From Bifidobacteriaceae bacterium (GTDB lineage Bacteria > Actinomycetota > Actinomycetes > Actinomycetales > WQXJ01), in NCBI GenBank assembly GCA_031278665.1, contig JAITKC010000150.1:1-5989 (forward strand): 5,989 nucleotides of DNA, written 5' to 3'. The position numbers and the translations under genes are program-made. This document shows, one piece after another, positions 5,439-5,989 of this stretch. The notes beneath the pieces were generated by a model. The model worked only from the letters and a program-made list of their open reading frames with translations, ran no database searches and was not told the origin of the DNA. Position 1 is the first letter of the stretch. The number at the start of each line of letters is the position of its first letter.

Positions 5439-5989
5439 GCGCGTTCAACTCCTCCCACTCTTGGATCAGACTTGAGTCAACGTCCCGGATAATAGCCCCC
5501 AACCACCGCGTTACAACAGTCAGGCGTTCGCGCGCCGCCGGCGGGGCCGAACGGGTCAGCGTCCGGTAGGCGTCCGAGAGGTAGCGCGCCACCACCCCTT
5601 CGGCGCTGGCCAGGCCGTAGCGGGAGACGAATTCGGCGAAAGTTTGGGCGTGCTCGAACATTTCGCGGACCACCGATTTGGGTGTCAACTCGAAGTCGTC
5701 GACCCAGGGGTGCCCGCGGCGGTAGAGCGCCAGCGCCGCGTCTAGAAACTCCTCCAGCGGTTTGGGGTGGGAGACCTCGTCGAGCGCGTTCATGCGGTCG
5801 AAGTAGTCCCAGCCCTCGGCCTTCATCCGGGCCAGCGCCTCAGTTTTGGCGGCTTTCGCCTGAGCCGCCAGGATCGCCCCCGGCGGCTCCAGGGTGGCTT
5901 CGAAAATCGATACCAGGTCCAGTTCGTAAGTCGGTGAGGCCGGGTCGAGCAGTTCGCAGGCGGCCAGCGCGAACGGCGTCAGCGGCTGG
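5410..5989 (-). CDS. DEAD/DEAH-box helicase with DUF3516 C-terminus (partial, last 192 residues)
   Basis: This is the C-terminal end of a large helicase gene that begins beyond the right edge. The frame is open to the edge, starting QPLTPFALAACELLDP. The visible part resembles the DUF3516 domain of actinobacterial DEAD/DEAH-box helicases: SPTYELDLVSIFEATLEPP, a charged region AEGWDYFDRMNALDEVSHP, then YRRGHPWVDDFELTPKSVVR, SRYGLASAEGVVARYLSDAYR and the near-terminal RDVDSSLIQEWEEL. The ATPase motifs (Walker A, DEAD/DEAH box) lie outside the window, so helicase activity is inferred from the family. The role of DUF3516 is not established as far as I know. An internal ATG at 5826 is not the start, because the homology continues upstream of it. 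The TGA at 5410-5412 lies inside ybaK, whose ribosome-binding site sits in the codons for the EWEEL motif. Confidence 0.88.
   Translation of the reverse strand, partial: QPLTPFALAACELLDPASPTYELDLVSIFEATLEPPGAILAAQAKAAKTEALARMKAEGWDYFDRMNALDEVSHPKPLEEFLDAALALYRRGHPWVDDFELTPKSVVREMFEHAQTFAEFVSRYGLASAEGVVARYLSDAYRTLTRSAPPAARERLTVVTRWLGAIIRDVDSSLIQEWEELNALGDEPAGGR

Overview
The DNA is very GC-rich, its reading frames favour G/C in the third codon position, and all six complete gene ends use TGA. An actinobacterium-type release factor 2 and the C-terminal part of a DUF3516 helicase, a family I know mainly from Actinobacteria, point to a high-GC actinobacterium. I cannot name the genus. The window looks chromosomal, and I see no phage, plasmid, IS, CRISPR or RNA gene.

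Left part (1-3598, all minus strand). Read in the direction of transcription, this is a sensor histidine kinase (3598 to 2063), a NarL/LuxR-type response regulator (2094 to 1429, start overlapping the kinase end), then after a 136-bp gap an ABC-transporter ATPase (1292 to 546) and the start of its FtsX/MacB-type permease (536 to beyond the left edge). The natural reading is a two-component system beside the transporter it may control. The kinase reading frame is cut by one in-frame TAG at 2963-2965. The frame is the same on both sides, and the six-helix sensor and the kinase domains join cleanly across it. This is therefore a nonsense-mutated, recoded or mis-sequenced single gene rather than two unrelated genes.

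Middle (3599-4829). A 109-bp divergent promoter region separates the kinase from prfB (plus strand, 3708-4829), which encodes peptide chain release factor 2. prfB has no programmed frameshift. The kinase, prfB and the ABC ATPase each have a TANNNT -10-like hexamer ending 6-7 nt before the chosen start codon and no strong Shine-Dalgarno, which suggests leaderless transcripts. The two downstream genes that overlap their predecessors (response regulator and ybaK) instead have good Shine-Dalgarno sequences.

Right part (4830-5989). prfB converges on a ybaK-type Cys-tRNA(Pro) deacylase (5438 to 4893, minus strand). Its TTG start overlaps the end of a DUF3516 helicase gene that enters from the right edge. 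The short convergent gap holds a perfect 23-bp tandem duplication that copies the ybaK stop codon and forms two identical hairpins. A second, unrelated perfect tandem duplication, also of 23 bp, lies between the response regulator and the ABC ATPase. The most interesting items are the amber-interrupted kinase, the two 23-bp duplications and the leaderless promoter pattern.
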